Below are positions 6,125 through 6,685 of a stretch of 6,685 nt of DNA, piece after piece. Below the pieces are notes generated by a model. The model did not search any database. It was not told the DNA's origin and was given only the letters and a program-made list of their open reading frames with translations. Made by a program: the position numbers and the translations under genes. The stretch's first letter is position 1; each line of letters starts with the position of its first letter. The DNA comes from Candidatus Nanoanaerosalina archaeon (GTDB lineage Archaea; Nanohalarchaeota; Nanosalinia; Nanosalinales; Nanoanaerosalinaceae): assembly GCA_022729285.1 (NCBI GenBank), contig JALDAI010000041.1, positions 1-6,685 on the forward strand. Reading direction: 5' to 3'.

Positions 6125-6685
6125 ATGTCAGAAGAAAATAGTGATGAAGGAGCGATTCCTAAAGCAGGTAAAGCAGTGTCAGGATTCGTAGCCGGAGAGA
6201 AAGGAGGGATGTCGAAGCATAAGATGCTTTCGATAGGAAGTTTTTTAGGATCAGTTTCACTTCTCAACCTTGTTCCTGATGTAGCTGCAGTACATAGTAA
6301 TAGTTACTCTGTTTCCTGGGATAGTGGAACAATCCAAGCTGATCACGGCCACCATGCATCACATGCATCCCATAGTAGTCATGGTTCCCACAGTAGTCAT
6401 GGTTCCCACAGTAGTCATGGTTCCCACAGTAGTCATGGTTCTCACGGTTCTCATGGTTCTCATACAAGCCACGGATCTCACAGTAGTCATAGTAGTCATG
6501 GTAGTCACGGTTCTCATGGTTCTCATACAAGCCATGGTTCCCACGGTTCTCATGGTTCTCATACAAGCCATGGATCTCACAGTAGTCATGGTTCTCACAG
6601 TAGTCATAGTAGTCATGGTAGTCACGGTTCTCATGGTAGTCATAGTAGTCATGGTTCTCACGGTTCTCATGGTTCTCATACAAGC
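6125..6685 (+). CDS. hxsA: His-Xaa-Ser repeat protein HxsA, 3' truncated by the window edge
   Basis: Open from ATG 6125 to the last base, 187 codons without a stop, so the C-terminus is unseen. Residues 1-33 are hydrophilic and Gly/Ala-rich with several charges (GEKGG, then MSKHKM). Residues 34-50 are hydrophobic (MLSIGSFLGSVSLLNLV), followed by PDVAA, which fits a Sec signal peptidase I site after A55. A short linker (56-76) leads into 37 perfect H-x-S triplets from H77 on, with x = Gly 21, Ser 10, Thr 4, Ala 2. This matches HxsA, the presumed substrate of HxsB and HxsC, whose genes lie in the same window. Export after modification is inferred. ATG 6209 (residue 29) would give a classic short signal peptide, but its AAAGGAGGG leaves almost no spacer, so I keep 6125. 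The gene is divergent from the HemN-like gene. A plain histidine-rich metal-binding protein is the alternative, made unlikely by the maturase genes. Confidence 0.85.
   Translation, partial: MSEENSDEGAIPKAGKAVSGFVAGEKGGMSKHKMLSIGSFLGSVSLLNLVPDVAAVHSNSYSVSWDSGTIQADHGHHASHASHSSHGSHSSHGSHSSHGSHSSHGSHGSHGSHTSHGSHSSHSSHGSHGSHGSHTSHGSHGSHGSHTSHGSHSSHGSHSSHSSHGSHGSHGSHSSHGSHGSHGSHTS
6353..6685 (+). repeat. 9-base coding tandem repeat (H-x-S triplets) of hxsA
   Basis: Thirty-seven consecutive 9-base units of the form CAY-NNN-Ser run to the window edge in one frame without indels. Units group into higher-order words: three Gly units then a Thr unit occur four times (units 10-13, 17-20, 21-24, 34-37). 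Codons are tied to unit type: Ser units are always AGT-AGT, Thr units always ACA-AGC, and TCT/TCC occur only after Gly or Ala codons. This suggests growth by duplication of blocks. Confidence 0.95.

Noticed and set aside
6264..6683. Long antisense reading frames across the repeat (139 and 106 residues, rich in His/Tyr/Asn or Met/Thr/Arg)
   Set aside because: They are by-products of a 9-base repeat that contains no stop in those frames. The sense frame has a leader, a hydrophobic segment and matching maturase genes.
6353..6685. CRISPR array or non-coding satellite
   Set aside because: The units are 9 bases, in frame and without spacers, and encode uninterrupted H-x-S triplets.

Overview
The window looks like low-GC archaeal chromosome. 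Support for an archaeon is circumstantial: TATA-box promoters of archaeal type with short or absent leaders, a GGAGG ribosome-binding site, heavy use of AGA/AGG and ATA codons, and an A24 peptidase with the C-terminal layout seen in archaeal prepilin peptidases. A DPANN-type lineage is possible but cannot be established from this sequence.

The content reads as a His-Xaa-Ser (Hxs) peptide-modification locus. This is a class known mainly from comparative genomics: a protein made of H-x-S triplets (HxsA), two radical SAM maturases (HxsB and HxsC) and a small accessory protein (HxsD). From left to right on the + strand there is an HxsC-like radical SAM enzyme (20-979), an HxsB-like SPASM radical SAM enzyme (1014-2480), an A24 prepilin-peptidase-like membrane aspartyl protease (2508-3575), an HxsD domain fused to a single-cluster [4Fe-4S] ferredoxin (3601-4314), and a second, short HxsD-like protein that overlaps it by four bases (4311-4565). 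The five genes are tightly spaced and probably form one operon.

A third radical SAM gene, HemN/HemW-like and clearly AT-richer, runs in the opposite direction (5969-4569) and ends three bases from the operon. Divergent from it, across a 155-base promoter region, is the substrate gene hxsA (6125 to the window edge). It has a leader with a hydrophobic segment followed by 37 uninterrupted H-x-S triplets, and it is still open at the last base.

Inferred working model: HxsA is made as a precursor. The two HxsD-type proteins may present it to HxsB and HxsC, with the fused ferredoxin supplying electrons. The mature repeat protein is then exported, with the A24 peptidase as a candidate leader or partner-processing enzyme. 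The unusual points are the HxsD-ferredoxin fusion, the second HxsD-like protein, the A24 peptidase inside the locus and the archaeal setting. The chemical modification made by Hxs enzymes is, to my knowledge, not established.
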